A stretch of DNA of 64,000 bases, taken from contig JAPKHT010000012.1 of NCBI GenBank assembly GCA_026646655.1, forward strand, positions 9,792-73,791. The letters are read 5' to 3'. The stretch comes from JADLBR01 sp020847615 (lineage in GTDB: Bacteria; Verrucomicrobiota; Verrucomicrobiia; JADLBR01). How positions within the stretch are numbered: position 1 is the stretch's first letter; each line of letters opens with the position of its first letter. The notes beneath the pieces are model-generated. The model was not told the DNA's origin. It did not search any database and saw only the letters and a program-made list of their open reading frames with translations. Positions 63,862 to 64,000 of the stretch are shown here, piece after piece. The position numbers and the translations under genes are program-made.

Positions 63862-63989
63862 GCAAAACCGCCTTCTATTTGCGAACAAAGGAGTTATGCA
63901 ACGAGAGCACGATTCGTTGCAGTCGCTCAGGCACGGTGCCACATCTGGGTCTTGCCCATCATAACTGCCTTGGAATAAGGCGGTTTTGC
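63862..63989. repeat. 128-bp lower-GC element with 13-bp terminal inverted repeats
   Basis: GCAAAACCGCCTT (63862-63874) and AAGGCGGTTTTGC (63977-63989) are perfect inverted repeats bounding a segment with clearly lower G+C than the surroundings and no supported gene. It looks like a miniature inverted-repeat element; the right edge of the window prevents a check for target duplication. Confidence 0.5.
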
Positions 63990-64000
63990 TTTCTAGCAGC

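Noticed and set aside
63862..63989. Integron attC site
   Set aside because: The ends lack the conserved core-site triplets and there is no integrase or cassette series.

Overview
The window is a very GC-rich (about two thirds G+C or more by eye) bacterial chromosome segment with about 41 protein genes and no RNA gene that I can recognise. Gene content points to the PVC superphylum (Verrucomicrobiota, Planctomycetota or relatives): a DUF1501 / PPC / DUF1549-DUF1553 / cytochrome c set, several Tat-exported Gfo/Idh/MocA oxidoreductases, a DUF1080 protein, a formylglycine sulfatase, PQQ-type propellers and nucleoside-hydrolase-like exported proteins. The phylum is an inference. No 16S gene or universal marker set is present to settle it.

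Layout. 1-14107 is mostly minus strand: an alpha-2-macroglobulin cut by the left edge, the rpsO-pnp pair, a lone acetolactate synthase large subunit, a SWIM/SNF2 helicase, a DUF3616 protein and a secreted glycosidase-like protein. 14280-18946 is plus strand: prmC, then gapA-pgk-tpiA-secG behind a clear sigma-70-type promoter. 19082-30589 holds a truncated secreted ORF, a GH5-like glycosidase and a four-gene unit (DUF1501, PPC protein, DUF1549/DUF1553 cytochrome, and a giant cytochrome-WD40-coil-DUF2231-cytochrome protein). 30638-55135 is a sugar and glycoside catabolism island: MFS and GRP transporters, SDR, YjhG/YagF-type sugar-acid dehydratase, three Tat-targeted Gfo/Idh enzymes, a Tat-targeted xylose-isomerase-like enzyme, DUF1080, sulfatase, two PQQ propellers and a nucleoside-hydrolase/nitrilase fusion. 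A DUF1846 gene sits inside it.

55195-57950 carries a GNAT/nitrilase fusion, a YdcF-like protein and a small peptidoglycan-binding protein. The right end (58310-63827) is the most striking locus: a P1B-type metal ATPase fused in one polypeptide to an HflK-like SPFH domain, followed with overlapping or near-overlapping ends by HflC, a second HflK carrying a 21-histidine N-terminus, and a small membrane-anchored NTF2-like protein. It looks like a metal-transporting SPFH membrane assembly.

Running through the window are about 20 REP/REPIN-like modules. Most have a GTAG-type head, an 8-bp stem and a 4-nt loop. Several occur as inverted pairs forming exact 51-bp elements, and some carry a conserved 28-bp flank whose outer trinucleotide serves as the stop codon of the neighbouring gene. 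No RAYT-type transposase lies in the window.
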